A program made the position numbers and the translations under genes. A DNA stretch of 62,328 nucleotides from Akkermansiaceae bacterium (lineage in GTDB: Bacteria; Verrucomicrobiota; Verrucomicrobiia; Verrucomicrobiales; Akkermansiaceae), in the NCBI GenBank assembly GCA_903827375.1, contig CAIKHZ010000358.1:1-62328 (forward strand). The letters are read 5' to 3'. The notes beneath the pieces were generated by a model. That model was given only the letters and a program-made list of their open reading frames with translations, was not told the origin of the DNA and made no database searches. Shown here piece after piece: positions 18,111 to 28,951 of the stretch; position 1 is the stretch's first letter; each line of letters begins with the position of its first letter.

Positions 18111-21100
18111 TGCTCCAGTGGGCGGCCACTCGTCCGCTGGCTTGGGGCGATAATAGCAATGGCCAGTTGGGTAATAACAATAATACCTATAACACGGTGC
18201 CGGCAGCGATGAACACCAGTGGCGTTCTCGCTGGCAAGACACTCGGTGCCCTTTCCGCCGGGCGAGCCCATGTCCTGGCTCTGTGCGCAGATAACACTCT
18301 GACGTCCCGTGGCTACAATTACGATGGACAGTTGGGCGACGGCAGCGTGAACGATAACTATCTTCCACTTGCGGTTAGCACCACGACAGCGCTGTATGGC
18401 AAGACAGTGGTGGCGGTTGCCGCTGGGTATATGCACAGTCTCGCGTTGTGTTCCGACGGCACGGTAGCCGCTTGTGGATATAACTTCGATGGAGAAATAA
18501 GTAACAATAGCACGGTCAACAGCAATGTCCCATTGGCGGTTAACACTTCGGGGACGCTTTCGGGTAAGAAAGTTGTCGCTGTTGCCGCAGGACAATATCA
18601 CAGTTTGGCATTGTGCGCGGATGGCACACTGGCCGCCTGGGGATACAATAACAAAGGCCAGTTGGGCAATAATAGCACATCCACTAGCCTTGTGCCGGTG
18701 CTGGCAACCTCCAGCGCCCTGGCCGTTGGCGAACGTTTCATCGGGGTAACCAGCGGTGAAAGTTCCGACTTCACACTCGGCTTAGTGGCCATGGCACAGC
18801 CCGCTCCCCGGATTGTCGTCGAACAATCCGGCGGAACCGCCATCGACGATGGCTCGGGGCAGGACTTTGGCAACACCGCGCTCGGCTCGACGAGCACCCG
18901 GACTTTCACAATCAGGAATACTGGTACTGCGGCTCTAACTGGAATTGCGGTGACCAAGGATGGCCCGCACGCAGCGGACTTCACACTCACCACTCCGCCG
19001 TCGTCCACGGTGGCGGCGGGCACCACCACCACCTTGATGGTGACCTTCAGCCCGTCAGCCGCTGGGGCGCGGGCGGCGGGCATCCACATCGTGAGCAACG
19101 AAACCCAAGGGAATCCCTTCGATATCAACCTTATCGGGAACGTCGGCACCGCCGCAGCCATTGATCAGCTTGGCGTGAGCATCACCGACGGAGGCAGCAC
19201 GCCATGGGTTACCCAAAGCGCGATCACCCATGACGGGCTGGCTGCGGCACGCAGTGGAACAATCAGCGACAACCAGGAAAGCTGGCTGCAAATGCCGTTG
19301 ACGGTAAGCGGACCGGGGACGCTCACGTATTGGTGGAAGGTGTCATCGGAAGCTAACGATTACCTGGAGTTTTATCTGGATGGATCGCTGCAGAGTTATA
19401 TTTCCGGGGAAATCAACTGGCAGCTGCGCAGCGTGAGTATTTCCGCCGGATCGCACACCTTGAAGTGGCGCTATGTCAAGAACTCCTCGCTCGCCAGCGG
19501 CCAGGACGCTGCTTGGCTCGACGAGGTTGCATTTGCGCTGGTGCCGACGGTTTTCACTTGGGCCAACGCCACGTCGGGCAATTGGAACGATGGCACGAAA
19601 TGGACCAACGATCTGGCCGACGGTGCCGCGCCCAGCGTCACCGGTCGCGTGGACTACAACCTCAATTTCAACACCACCGGCACTTTCACCGCCACTAATA
19701 ACCTGAATTCCGGTTTCCTGCTCAACCAGCTCAATCTCGGCGGCTCCACCGTGACGCTTGGCGGTAGTAGCCTGGCCTTCTCAGCCAACGGGGCCACTCT
19801 GCCGCAGCTCAACCAGAATTCCGCTAGCGGAATCTCCGTCTCCGCGCCCCTCAGTCTGGCATCCAATCTGACCATCGGTGGTTCCGGCAGCGGGGCGCTG
19901 TCACTCACGGGTGTGGTATCCGGCAGTGGTCTGCTGACCAAGAACAACGCCAGTTCTGTTACCCTATCAGGAGCCAACACCTATACCGGACCCACGCTCG
20001 TCAATGGTGGCATACTCCGAATCACCAAACCGGCTGCGCTTTACAACGCGGCAGAGGCGAGCTGGATTCCGGCTAACATCAGCGTTGCCAGTGGGGCCAC
20101 GTTGCAGATAAATGTCGGCGGCGCGAGCGATTTTACCCCCGCCCAGGCCGGCACGCTGATCTCGAACCTCGTTAAGGGTGTGTCTAACAATAGTTTGAAG
20201 GTCGGATCCTTCGTCGGTTATGATACCCTCAACGCCGGGTCCACGGTTGTTATCATACCTAATAGCATCACGGATTCAAGCGGTACCGGTGGCGGTGCAA
20301 TCGGTCTGAGGAAGTACAGTTCAGGAACGTTGCAATTAGGCGCTGGCAGCACATACACCGGCAAGACCTATATCGACAGCGGCACGCTGAGAGTGGCTTC
20401 GTTCAACAGCGTCAATGGTGGCATTCCGTTATTGGCAGGTAGCAGCCTGGGCGCACCAAGTACCGTGGCCAATGGCATGATTGACTTCGGATCATCCGGC
20501 ACGGCGTTTGCCGGCGGCGTGGTCTATACTGGAACTGGCGAGACCAGCGACCGTGCGCTTTTCTTCGCTGGTTCGAGCGGCACGCTGACGTTGGATCAAT
20601 CAGGCAGTGGTCTTCTGAAGTTGAGCGGCGCGCTGACATTTTCCGCTAGCAACAGCAAAACCGTAATGCTTCAGGGGGCCACCGCAGGTATTGGTGAAAT
20701 CTCCGGCAACATTAGCAATGGCACAGGCGCGACCACGGCGCTCAGCAAATCCGGGACCGGTATCTGGACCCTATCAGGTGCTAATACTTATACCGGTGTG
20801 ACAACAGTAGCCGCTGGTGTCATGCTACTAAACAGCGCAACGGCGTTGCCCGGCGGCATAGGTACAACCGGAGGCACCAGCGCCCTGACCTTCAACGGTG
20901 GCGCGATCGGTTTGGGCAATGGCAACTTCACCCGTAGCCTGACGGCGGCCGGCATCGCGAGTGGCGCCAACTTCACCGGCAATGGCGGATGGGCGGCGTA
21001 TGGAGCGGATCGGGTGGTGAATCTCGGGGGTGCCTCAGCCCCTGTCATCTGGGCGGCCGCGAACACCGGCTTCAATGCCAAGCTACTGATACTTGGTGCT

Positions 21101-21307
21101 GCCACGGCGACTCACACGGTGGATCTGCAGAATCCGCTTGACCTGGGTACGACTGTATGCGCCGACCAAGTGTATGATGGCACCGCCGCTATTGATGGTA
21201 AACTGAGCGGTAATCTAACGGGCAGTGCCGGGGGGGCCTGCTTAAGGGCGGCACCGGCACGTTGGTGCTCACCGGTTCCAACACATACCCCGGGGACACT
21301 TATGTAG
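18074..21307 (+). pseudogene. Surface beta-strand-repeat protein, block 3 (RCC1 and repeat region)
   Basis: This 1,077-codon block has an open frame from slightly before 18074. It begins with the end of a repeat domain (NYYGGTGNDLVLQW). Three or four RCC1-type propeller repeats follow (WGDNSNGQLG, GRAHVLALCADN, GQYHSLALCADGTLAAWG; about residues 18-235). Next are a choice-of-anchor-D domain (about 245-355), a beta-sandwich, and several autotransporter-associated repeats (GIWTLSGANTYTGVTTVAAG). The frame is lost in a run of seven G at 21230-21236: the expected GLLKGGTGTLVL lies in the next frame. If expressed alone it would lack both a signal peptide and the C-terminal tail. Confidence 0.7.
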
Positions 21308-22929
21308 CCGCCGGCACGCTGGTCCTTGCCGAGAAAGCCGGCTTGAAGTTTGTAGTTACCGATGCCTCGGCAAACCGCATCTCAGGGTCCGGTACAGGCC
21401 TAGCCACGGTCATATTGAACGGCGCGTTTACCATCGACACCATCGCCGTGACGGCCGCGACCGGTTCCTGGAACTTGGTGGATTGCGCTGCTCTAACGGA
21501 AACGTTCGGGCCAACCTTCACCATCGCCGGAGGTGCCTGGTCGGAGGCCGGCAACGTGTGGACCAGGATTGAAGGAGTGAAGATTTGGACGTTCACGGAA
21601 AGCACAGGCACGCTCACCTTGGCCAACATCCCGCCGCCGTCAGTGATCACCGGCACCGCAAGCGGCACCACTACATCTGTTGCGACCCTTAGCGGCACGG
21701 TAAATCCTAACGGATTAGCGAGCACGGCGATCTTTAAATACGGCCTGAGCCCCACATACGGCCAGACGGCAAGCGTGACGCTCTCACCTAACAACGGCTT
21801 AACGGGCCAGAACGTCAGTGCAAGCATCAGCGGGTTGCAAGCGGCAACGACCTATCATTACCGCCTCTTTGCCAGCAGTCCGGCTGGCACTGGTTGGGGA
21901 GAGGACAGGACGTTTACAACCTATCCGGAAGTTCCTTACACCTATACCGACGCGAACGGCAAGATCACGATCACCGACTATACCGGATCTGCCACCGTGG
22001 TCAGCATCCCCGGCACGATCAACGGCTTGCCGGTCACCACCATCGGGAGTTTCGCCTTCTATAATCGTGGGGACCTGACGAGTATCACGCTGCCGGCCAG
22101 CGTCACCAGCATCGAGGAATTCGCATTCTATTCCTGCACCGGGTTGACGAACATCACACTGCCCGCCGGCCTCACCAGCATCGGCGACTTCGCATTCTAT
22201 GACTGCAGCAGTCTGACTGCCATCACGATCCCAACCGGAGTGATCGACATCGGGAGTTATGCGTTCGCATTTTGCAACAGCCTGGCCAGCGTAAGAATCA
22301 CCAATGGTGTCGTCAGTATTGGCGAGGGCGCGTTCTATGGCTGCGCCAAGCTGACTCAGGTGACGATTCCAGCCAGCATCATCAGCATCGGGCAATCCGC
22401 GTTCGCCTATTGCAGCGCCCTGCTGCAAGCATCATTCACGGGCAATGCCCCGGCGATGGGAAAGACCGTTTTTGATGGATGCACCAGCGGTTTTACGGTG
22501 GATTATTTCGGCGACAGAACAGGCTTTGCTTCGCCGAAATGGTTGGGTTACGCCACGTTCGATATGGTGGCGGGGACGCCGTTCGCCACCTGGCTTGTAG
22601 AGAAATCATTGCCATACAATGCGAATCCGCAGGACGACCCAAACGGCGACGGGGTGAACTTGTTGATGGCTTATGCCCTCAACCTTGAACCAGCGCAGGA
22701 TTTGAACGGGAGCATGCCCCGGGCGGGGTACATTGCGGGCCGGATGAGCATCGCGTTCTACGCGGGCAGAGTTGGCGTGACATATATCCCTGAGAGTAGC
22801 ACTAACCTGGTGGATTGGAGCAGTGATCACGTTACCATTTCCGCTCCTGATGCCAACCAGGTTCGAACGGCATCGGTGACCATGACCGTTCCAAGTTGCT
22901 ATCTGCGCTTGAGGGTTGTAGCACCCTGA
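21262..22929 (+). pseudogene. Surface protein, block 4: LRR_5 repeats and C-terminal tail
   Basis: This 555-codon block continues the repeat region (GTLVLTGSNTYPGDTYVAAG) after the G7 run. It contains an Fn3-like segment (about residues 135-225) and five or six BspA-type leucine-rich repeats (SITLPASVTSIEEFAFYSCTGL). It ends in a tail with an EF-hand-like loop DDPNGDGVN and a beta-rich ending. The tail and LRR region are clearly related to the intact gene 23058-24011, showing tandem duplication of the 3' part. Confidence 0.75.
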
Positions 22930-23057
22930 GTTACCACTTTGCTCCGATCATGATCGCCCGCTACTTTTCCGACAATTCTGCCATGACCTATCTACCAACT
23001 ATTTTATTCATCCGTGGCATTCCGGCTATCCGGTGCCTCCAATATGTGCGAGTGAAT

Positions 23058-24011
23058 ATGAGGATTTTCGGCGTTGCCAACTGCCCTTATCTCACACTCA
23101 TGGCCATCCTCTGTTGTATGGCGAGCCGATTGGCGGCCGGGCAATTCGGGGATTTCACCTATACCGACGATGGCACAGCTATCACTATCACCGATTACCC
23201 AAAAACCGGGACGGGCACTGTGGATATTCCGGAAACCATCGTTGGCAAGCCGGTTACCAGTATCGGGAGCCGGGCGTTCCAGTACTGCTCCAGCCTGAGC
23301 AGCGTATTGATCCCCGCTAGTGTCACAAGTATTGGTAGCTTCGCATTTTTTTCCTGTGGCAGTCTTGCCCATATTGTGGTGCCTGTTGGCGTCACGAGTA
23401 TCGGGGAGTTCGCGTTCTATGACTGTGGGAGTTTGCCTTGTATCGCGTTTCCCGCCAGCGTCACCAGCATCGGAGATTTTGCTTTCTATAACTGCGGCAG
23501 GCTGACAAGCGCGAGTTTCGCGGGCAATGCCCCCGCCATTGGGATCAGTGTTTTTCACTTGGCGGACAGTGGATTCAAGGTGCGTAGTTTCGTTGGTAAA
23601 TGGGGTTTCGCCGCCACGGCATGGAATGACTATGCCACCTTCAATATGGGTGCCGCCACTTCGGTCACTAGCTGGTTGGTCACAAACAACCTGCCCTACG
23701 ACGCAAGCCTGTTGGACGACCCTAATGATGACGGGGTGAATTTGTTACTTGCTTACGCCCTCAACCTTGATCCGCAGCGGAATTTGTCTGCCAGTATGCC
23801 TCAGCCACTACTCGTCGGGGGCCACCTGAGCCTGCGGTTCTATGCAGGTAACATCGGCGTAACGTATGCGGTGCAGGCCAGCTCCGATCTATTAGTATGG
23901 GGCGCGGATGGCGTGACGGTTTCCGGCTTGGATGCCAGCCAAGTACGCACGGCCACGGTGAACCTGCCAGGTTCCAAGCGTTTCCTGCGCTTGGTGGTGG
24001 AGGCGCCTTGA
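23058..24011 (+). CDS. Secreted BspA-like leucine-rich-repeat protein
   Basis: This 317-residue protein starts at 23058 (MRIFGVANCPYLTLMAILCC), which gives a signal peptide. The open frame runs back to 22896 but overlaps the preceding block. About four BspA/LRR_5 repeats follow (SVLIPASVTSIGSFAFFSC, HIVVPVGVTSIGEFAFYDC), then NAPAIGISVF. The tail has SWLVTNNLPYD, a DDPNDDGVN loop and a beta-rich end. BspA-type repeats mediate binding to proteins or surfaces. The tail recurs at 22929, so this is a shorter paralogue of the adjacent broken gene and could have arisen by duplication. Confidence 0.8.
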   Translation: MRIFGVANCPYLTLMAILCCMASRLAAGQFGDFTYTDDGTAITITDYPKTGTGTVDIPETIVGKPVTSIGSRAFQYCSSLSSVLIPASVTSIGSFAFFSCGSLAHIVVPVGVTSIGEFAFYDCGSLPCIAFPASVTSIGDFAFYNCGRLTSASFAGNAPAIGISVFHLADSGFKVRSFVGKWGFAATAWNDYATFNMGAATSVTSWLVTNNLPYDASLLDDPNDDGVNLLLAYALNLDPQRNLSASMPQPLLVGGHLSLRFYAGNIGVTYAVQASSDLLVWGADGVTVSGLDASQVRTATVNLPGSKRFLRLVVEAP

Positions 24012-24486
24012 GCCTTCTGGGTAACTCATGTGCGTGAGGAAACTGCGGCGCGATTTTGTCGCCGAAGCCAAGTTTCCAGCGCAAGACATCCCTGAAGCCG
24101 GGCACCCGGGTTGGCTAGGGATTTGTGAAACGCTCGGGCATGGGTCCAGTTTCGCGCGGCCTTGAGGTGTGCGTCAAGCCAAGGAGTCACCCCTATCCGG
24201 TGAACCGATTTGAAAATGGCGGGGTGTTCATGCCATTGGACACTTGTCAGAAGGCGTTTCACAAGGATGGTTTATGTTCTGTCATCATGGTGGCTATTGC
24301 CGACGGGCGCCGGTTGTCGGAGGTGCGTGAGTGGATTGCAAGATTGCAAGCAAGCGCGAGCATTTGTTGTTGCATTGCTGAGTTCTGCGCTTGGCAGGAC
24401 GCATGAGATGGCTAATCTTTGCGCGGGCCCAGCCCCCGTGAACCCCGCATCGGTTGCCGCCCGCCGCCACTTTTCATCCTATCCAT
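24012..24486. other. Non-coding gap, no supported gene
   Basis: These 475 bp carry short open frames on both strands, but none has a recognisable domain, start context or composition of a gene. A small GC hairpin (CGGCG...TCGCCG, near 24044) is present. It may hold decayed repeat DNA. The purT promoter should lie at the 3' end. Confidence 0.6.
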
Positions 24487-25698
24487 ATGCCCGCCATTCC
24501 ATCCACCATCGGTACCCCGCTGAGCGCCTGCGCCACCCGTGTAATGTTGTTAGGTAGCGGCGAGTTGGGCAAGGAGGTCATCATTGCCCTGCAACGCTTC
24601 GGCATTGAAACCATCGCCGTGGACCGCTACCCCAATGCCCCCGGCCACCAAGTCGCTCATCGCTCCCACGTCATCAACATGGCTGATGGCGCAGCCCTGC
24701 GAGCGCTCATCGAGCAGGAACGGCCGGATGTGATTGTGCCGGAAATTGAGGCAATTGCCACCGGGATGCTTGAGGAAATCGAGCGCGAAGGCATAGCACG
24801 GGTCATTCCCACGGCACGGGCGACCTGTCTGACCATGAACCGGGAGGGGATCCGGCGGCTTGCCGCAGAGACCCTCGGCCTGCCGACTTCACCCTATCAA
24901 TTTGCCAACAGTCTCGAACAGATGCGCGCCGCCATCGCTGACATTGGCTATCCATGCATCATCAAGCCGGTGATGTCCTCGTCGGGCAAAGGCCAATCGA
25001 AGGTCGATGGGCCAGATCAAGTGGAAGCTGCCTGGGACTACGCTGCGAGTGGCGGACGGGTCAACCAGGGGCGGGTGATCGTCGAGGGAGTGGTCGTCTT
25101 CGATTATGAGATCACCCTGCTCACGGTGCGGGCATTGGCAGCCGATGGCAGTTGCGAGACTCATTTTTGCGAGGCCATCGGCCATGTGCAGGTCCACGGC
25201 GACTATGTGGAAAGTTGGCAACCGCAGGTGATGTCGCCGCTGGCCTTGGAGCGGGCTCGCGAAATTGCGGGCAAGGTGACCGGAGACTTGGGTGGTCTGG
25301 GATTGTTTGGCGTCGAGTTGTTCGTCAAGGGCGATGACGTGTGGTTCAGTGAAGTGAGTCCCCGCCCACATGACACCGGCATGGTGACGATGTGTTCACA
25401 GGTTCAAAACGAATTCGAATTGCATGCCCGTGCCATCCTCGGCTTGCCGGTGGATACCTCGTTGCGCTGCCCCGGCGCCTCCGCTGTCATTTACGGCCAA
25501 CTCACGGATACGGGTATCGCCTATGCCGGGGTGAGCGAGGCGCTGCGCGTCCCTAACAGCGACTTGCGGCTTTTCGGCAAACCGGAATCCTTCACCCGCC
25601 GCCGCATGGGCGTCGCGCTGGCAACCGGCACCGACACATCAGAAGCCCGCACCCGGGCAAAACTCGCCGCGAGTCGGGTGAGGCCCGTCAAGCCCTGA
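24487..25698 (+). CDS. purT: Formate-dependent phosphoribosylglycinamide formyltransferase 2
   Basis: This 403-residue ATP-grasp enzyme uses formate and ATP to formylate GAR in purine synthesis, bypassing folate-dependent PurN. The start [20 protein letters not shown] leads into [19 protein letters not shown], matching PurT. The ATP-grasp site appears as [12 protein letters not shown], and the metal and phosphate region as [21 protein letters not shown]. The length is about that of the E. coli enzyme. The upstream ATG-less extension to 24454 is not needed. The gene stands alone; no purine riboswitch is obvious upstream. Confidence 0.95.
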   Translation: MPAIPSTIGTPLSACATRVMLLGSGELGKEVIIALQRFGIETIAVDRYPNAPGHQVAHRSHVINMADGAALRALIEQERPDVIVPEIEAIATGMLEEIEREGIARVIPTARATCLTMNREGIRRLAAETLGLPTSPYQFANSLEQMRAAIADIGYPCIIKPVMSSSGKGQSKVDGPDQVEAAWDYAASGGRVNQGRVIVEGVVVFDYEITLLTVRALAADGSCETHFCEAIGHVQVHGDYVESWQPQVMSPLALERAREIAGKVTGDLGGLGLFGVELFVKGDDVWFSEVSPRPHDTGMVTMCSQVQNEFELHARAILGLPVDTSLRCPGASAVIYGQLTDTGIAYAGVSEALRVPNSDLRLFGKPESFTRRRMGVALATGTDTSEARTRAKLAASRVRPVKP

Positions 25699-25721
25699 GG
25701 CGCAACTCTGCCGCCCATCTT

Positions 25722-25937
25722 TTACTTGCCGTCGTCGCTGCCCTTGCACAGCAGGGCTGGCACCAGCATTGCCAGCCCGAACACGATGAGCACAGCCCCC
25801 CAAACGAGGTTGATGTTGATGCCCAGAGACCTGACATACATGGCCGTATTGCTGAAGGTCAGCAATCCTTGGCTAACCAGGATGACGCCGAGAAGCAGAA
25901 AGAAGTAGCCGATTGGTTTGCGAAGATCGAGTCCCAT
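25722..25937 (-). CDS. Small two-TM membrane protein
   Basis: This 71-residue protein has two membrane segments (GYFFLLLGVILVSQGLLTF and NLVWGAVLIVFGLAMLVPAL) joined by a short polar loop (MYVRSLGININ) and a charged end (KGSDDGK). I recall similar small proteins next to sodium:solute symporters in related phyla, but have no named family for it. It starts 36 bp after the symporter stop on the same strand, so it is probably a co-transcribed partner or accessory subunit. Confidence 0.75.
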   Translation of the reverse strand: MGLDLRKPIGYFFLLLGVILVSQGLLTFSNTAMYVRSLGININLVWGAVLIVFGLAMLVPALLCKGSDDGK

Positions 25938-25973
25938 GAGAGTGATGAGTTAGAGGTGGATGACGCGAGGGGG

Positions 25974-27974
25974 TTACCAGAAGATGATATTCAGAATCAC
26001 GCAACCCACCAGCAGGAGGATGCCAATGACGGAGGGGCGCAGGAACCAGGAATCCTCGTGGTCCACAATCTTCGGCGTGAGGGAATACACCAGGCCGGTG
26101 AGTTCCTCGTCGGTCTTGGTGCGGGCCGTGGCCAGCGAGACACCGAGGGTGATGACAAAACAGGCGATGAACGCAAAACTGGCCAGCCAGAAGTTTTGGG
26201 CCATGTCGCTACCGAAGGACAGGCGCTCCGGCACATCGACGAGTTTCTTGCCTATCAGGCTCCACAGGTAGCCGCCTTTGATGCCCAGAGCGTTGCCGGA
26301 GGATGTGGAGAGTGAGTGGAACAGGGCGGAGGTGCCAATGCCGCCGAGCAAGCCGAAGAAGGCGCCGTGGCTGGTGGTGCGTTTCCAGAACATGCCCAAC
26401 AGGAATGTGGCAAACAGCGGGGCGTTGACGAAGCCAAACACCAACTGGATGATATCCATGGCATTGGACCAACGGCTAACCAGATAGGCGCAGGCGATGC
26501 TCAGCAGGATGCCCACCACGGTGATTGCGCGGCCCATCCAAGCGTAGTGCTCGTCGCTCTTGTTCTTGGCGATGTATGCCTGATAGAGGTCGTAGGTCCA
26601 GACCGTGTTGAAGGCGGTGACGTTGCCAGCCATGCCGGACATGAAGGATGCCAGCAATCCGGTCAGGGCCAAGCCGAGCAAGCCGGGTGGGCAGTATTTT
26701 TTCACCAAGGAAAGAATGACGCCGTCGTAGTCATTTTCGACCACAGCTTCTTGGAGTTGGGCTTTAACGGATTCCTCGTCGAGGGTCGCCGCATTCTTGA
26801 CGAGCGCCGCAACCTTTTCCGAACTCATCTTCATCCCGGTCGCTGCACTGATGCTATCAAAAGCCGCCTTGGCATCCATCCCGGCAGCCTCTTTCACAGC
26901 AGGCAGGGCTTTGGCATATTCGGCGGCGGCTAGCGGCTTGGGTGGCAGACGGTAGCCGTCCTTGGCCGTCAGGGCCAAGCCGGCGGCGATCATGCCGGGC
27001 AAAATCACCAATATCGGGAAAATCATTTTGGGCACGGCGGCGATGAGGGGAGTGCGGCGGGCGGCACTCATATTTTTGGCGGCCATCGCCCGTTGCACGA
27101 CCAAGAAGTTGGTGCACCAGTAACCGAAGGACAGCACAAACCCCAGTCCGAAGAGCATCGCAAACAGGTCCACGCTCATCGGGTTACCCTTCGCTCCACC
27201 TAGCAGTGGCTTCCATGCGCTGGTCCACGCATCCGGCTGGAAATTGTGGGTGTTGAGTTCCAAGGCACCGGGATTTTGGGCGACCGTGCCCAACAGGCCT
27301 TTCAAGTGTTCCCAGCCCCCGACGTCCTGCAAGCCAAGGTAAACAATCGGCGCGAAACCCAGCACGATCATGAAAAATTGCAGCACCTCGGTGTAGATGG
27401 CGGACGTCAGCCCGCCCTTTAGCACGTAGGCGAGCACGATGGCCGAGCAGATCCACAGGCTCACGTCATAGTTCCAGCCGAGCAACTGGTGGAGGAGCTT
27501 TGCCAGGGCGTTCATCGAGATGCCTGAGGCAAACATCGTCATCACCGCGAAGGAAATCGAGTTCAGGCAGCGGGTGCGCTCATCGAAGCGCAGTTTGAGG
27601 TACTCCGGCACCGAGCGCGCTTTGGAGCCGTAGTAAAATGGCATCATGAACACGGCCAGAAAGATCATCGCGGGGATCGCCCCCACCCAATAAAAATGGC
27701 AGGTGGCAATCCCGTATTTGGCACCGCTGGCGGTCATCCCCACCAATTCCAGCGCTCCCAGATTGGCCGATAAAAAGGCCAGCCCGGTGACCCACGCCGG
27801 AATCGAGCGGCCCGACGTCAGAAAGTCCGCCGACGTCTTCATGTAGCGCTTCAACGCAAAACCAATGCCAAGCACAAACACCACGTAAATCAGCAAAATG
27901 GAGTAATCCACTGGGGCCAGATTGACGGCGTCGGCTAACAACAACGCGCAATTTGCAGGTAAGAACGAAGTCAT
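25974..27974 (-). CDS. Sodium:solute symporter (SSS family)
   Basis: This 666-residue inner-membrane transporter has about 13-14 membrane segments and SSS signatures: TSGRSIPAWVTGLAFLSANLGALE, KARSVPEYLKLRFDERTR and GLLASFMSGMAGNVTAFNTVW. It would import a small solute (sugar, sugar acid or similar) with Na+. The substrate is not readable from sequence. An unusual soluble insertion of about 90 residues (around 310-400, GYRLPPKPLAAAEYAKAL onward, Ala/Lys/Glu-rich) interrupts the usual short loop. The frame is open to a TTG at 28010, but the ATG at 27974 is preferred. The small two-TM gene follows 36 bp downstream. Confidence 0.93.
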   Translation of the reverse strand: MTSFLPANCALLLADAVNLAPVDYSILLIYVVFVLGIGFALKRYMKTSADFLTSGRSIPAWVTGLAFLSANLGALELVGMTASGAKYGIATCHFYWVGAIPAMIFLAVFMMPFYYGSKARSVPEYLKLRFDERTRCLNSISFAVMTMFASGISMNALAKLLHQLLGWNYDVSLWICSAIVLAYVLKGGLTSAIYTEVLQFFMIVLGFAPIVYLGLQDVGGWEHLKGLLGTVAQNPGALELNTHNFQPDAWTSAWKPLLGGAKGNPMSVDLFAMLFGLGFVLSFGYWCTNFLVVQRAMAAKNMSAARRTPLIAAVPKMIFPILVILPGMIAAGLALTAKDGYRLPPKPLAAAEYAKALPAVKEAAGMDAKAAFDSISAATGMKMSSEKVAALVKNAATLDEESVKAQLQEAVVENDYDGVILSLVKKYCPPGLLGLALTGLLASFMSGMAGNVTAFNTVWTYDLYQAYIAKNKSDEHYAWMGRAITVVGILLSIACAYLVSRWSNAMDIIQLVFGFVNAPLFATFLLGMFWKRTTSHGAFFGLLGGIGTSALFHSLSTSSGNALGIKGGYLWSLIGKKLVDVPERLSFGSDMAQNFWLASFAFIACFVITLGVSLATARTKTDEELTGLVYSLTPKIVDHEDSWFLRPSVIGILLLVGCVILNIIFW

Positions 27975-28077
27975 GCGGCGGAGGCTGGGGGGATTTTCGC
28001 GGCCCGTCAATCAAAAGAAGTCGGATTTGACCAACCCGGTCCAATTCAATCAGTCGGCAAGACAACCCAACGCCTGC

Positions 28078-28773
28078 TCACTGGCCGCCTGCCAGAAACC
28101 CGAGCACCGCCTCGCGGCATTCCTGCCCGCGCGTTTGCATCAGCAGGTGCGGCCCGTCAATCCAATGACAGGCGGCCGCCGGAAAATGCCGCTCAAGCTG
28201 CGATTGGGCGTCCCAAGGAATGACCCGGTCCTGCCGCGCCTGTAGCAGTAACACCGGCAACCCGGCCAGATCCGGGCAATCTTCCTCTCGAAATGCCAGC
28301 ACGACCCGCACCCGCTCGGCCAGCGTGGCGGCAGGTGCCCGGTCCGCCGTGTGGGTCAGCGCAGCCAACAAATCCGGGGAGGCATCCTCGCCTGTTAGGA
28401 ATTGTTTCAGCAGAAACACAGGGGGAGTGAGTGAAAAAATTGGCTGAAGTGGCAGCCAGCCGATTCCGCCGGGTTGGGGGCTGGAGCAAAACCCGCTGAC
28501 CAGCACCAATGCCTTGACGCGTGGCAGGTCTTTGGCGGCCAGCAGCATCGCCAAGGGTGTGGAAAAGGATTCGGCCAGTAGCACCAGATCACCCGCAGGC
28601 AGGGAAGGGGACAGGCTCTTGGCCAGTGCCTCATAATCCTGCGCTCCCTGGCTAGGCAGGGCCACCGCAACTGTCGGCATGCCTCCCCACTCCATCGCGA
28701 GCGCCGGCTCGTAGAGTCGAGCCGTGCCATGGAGGCCGGGAAGCATCACCAGAGTTGTATTGGTCCAATTCAT
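28078..28773 (-). CDS. Alpha/beta hydrolase
   Basis: This 231-residue cytoplasmic alpha/beta hydrolase has the oxyanion-region start VMLPGLHGTA, the nucleophile elbow LAESFSTP (Ser), an Asp loop RQDRVIPWD and a late His (DGPHLLMQ). This gives a plausible catalytic triad. The length is typical of small esterase or lipase-like hydrolases. The substrate is unknown. It is upstream of the symporter on the same strand with a gap of about 100 bp, so co-transcription is possible. Confidence 0.85.
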   Translation of the reverse strand: MNWTNTTLVMLPGLHGTARLYEPALAMEWGGMPTVAVALPSQGAQDYEALAKSLSPSLPAGDLVLLAESFSTPLAMLLAAKDLPRVKALVLVSGFCSSPQPGGIGWLPLQPIFSLTPPVFLLKQFLTGEDASPDLLAALTHTADRAPAATLAERVRVVLAFREEDCPDLAGLPVLLLQARQDRVIPWDAQSQLERHFPAAACHWIDGPHLLMQTRGQECREAVLGFLAGGQ

Positions 28774-28951
28774 CCGTATGCGTGTCGCTGCTACGGGCTA
28801 GGTCCGCCGATTCTTGCATTCCCTTTTTCAGTGCGTGCATTCTTCAAGTTTGCCTGAAACGAAAATGTCCGGCGCTTTAGCTCATCGCTGATTTCGGGCT
28901 CGACGCGCTGGCTAAGATGGGCCAGACTGTCGAAACCAAGCCAATCACCGC

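Noticed and set aside
24125..24406. 93-codon plus-strand ORF before purT
   Set aside because: No domain, poor start context and composition unlike neighbours; treated as non-coding.
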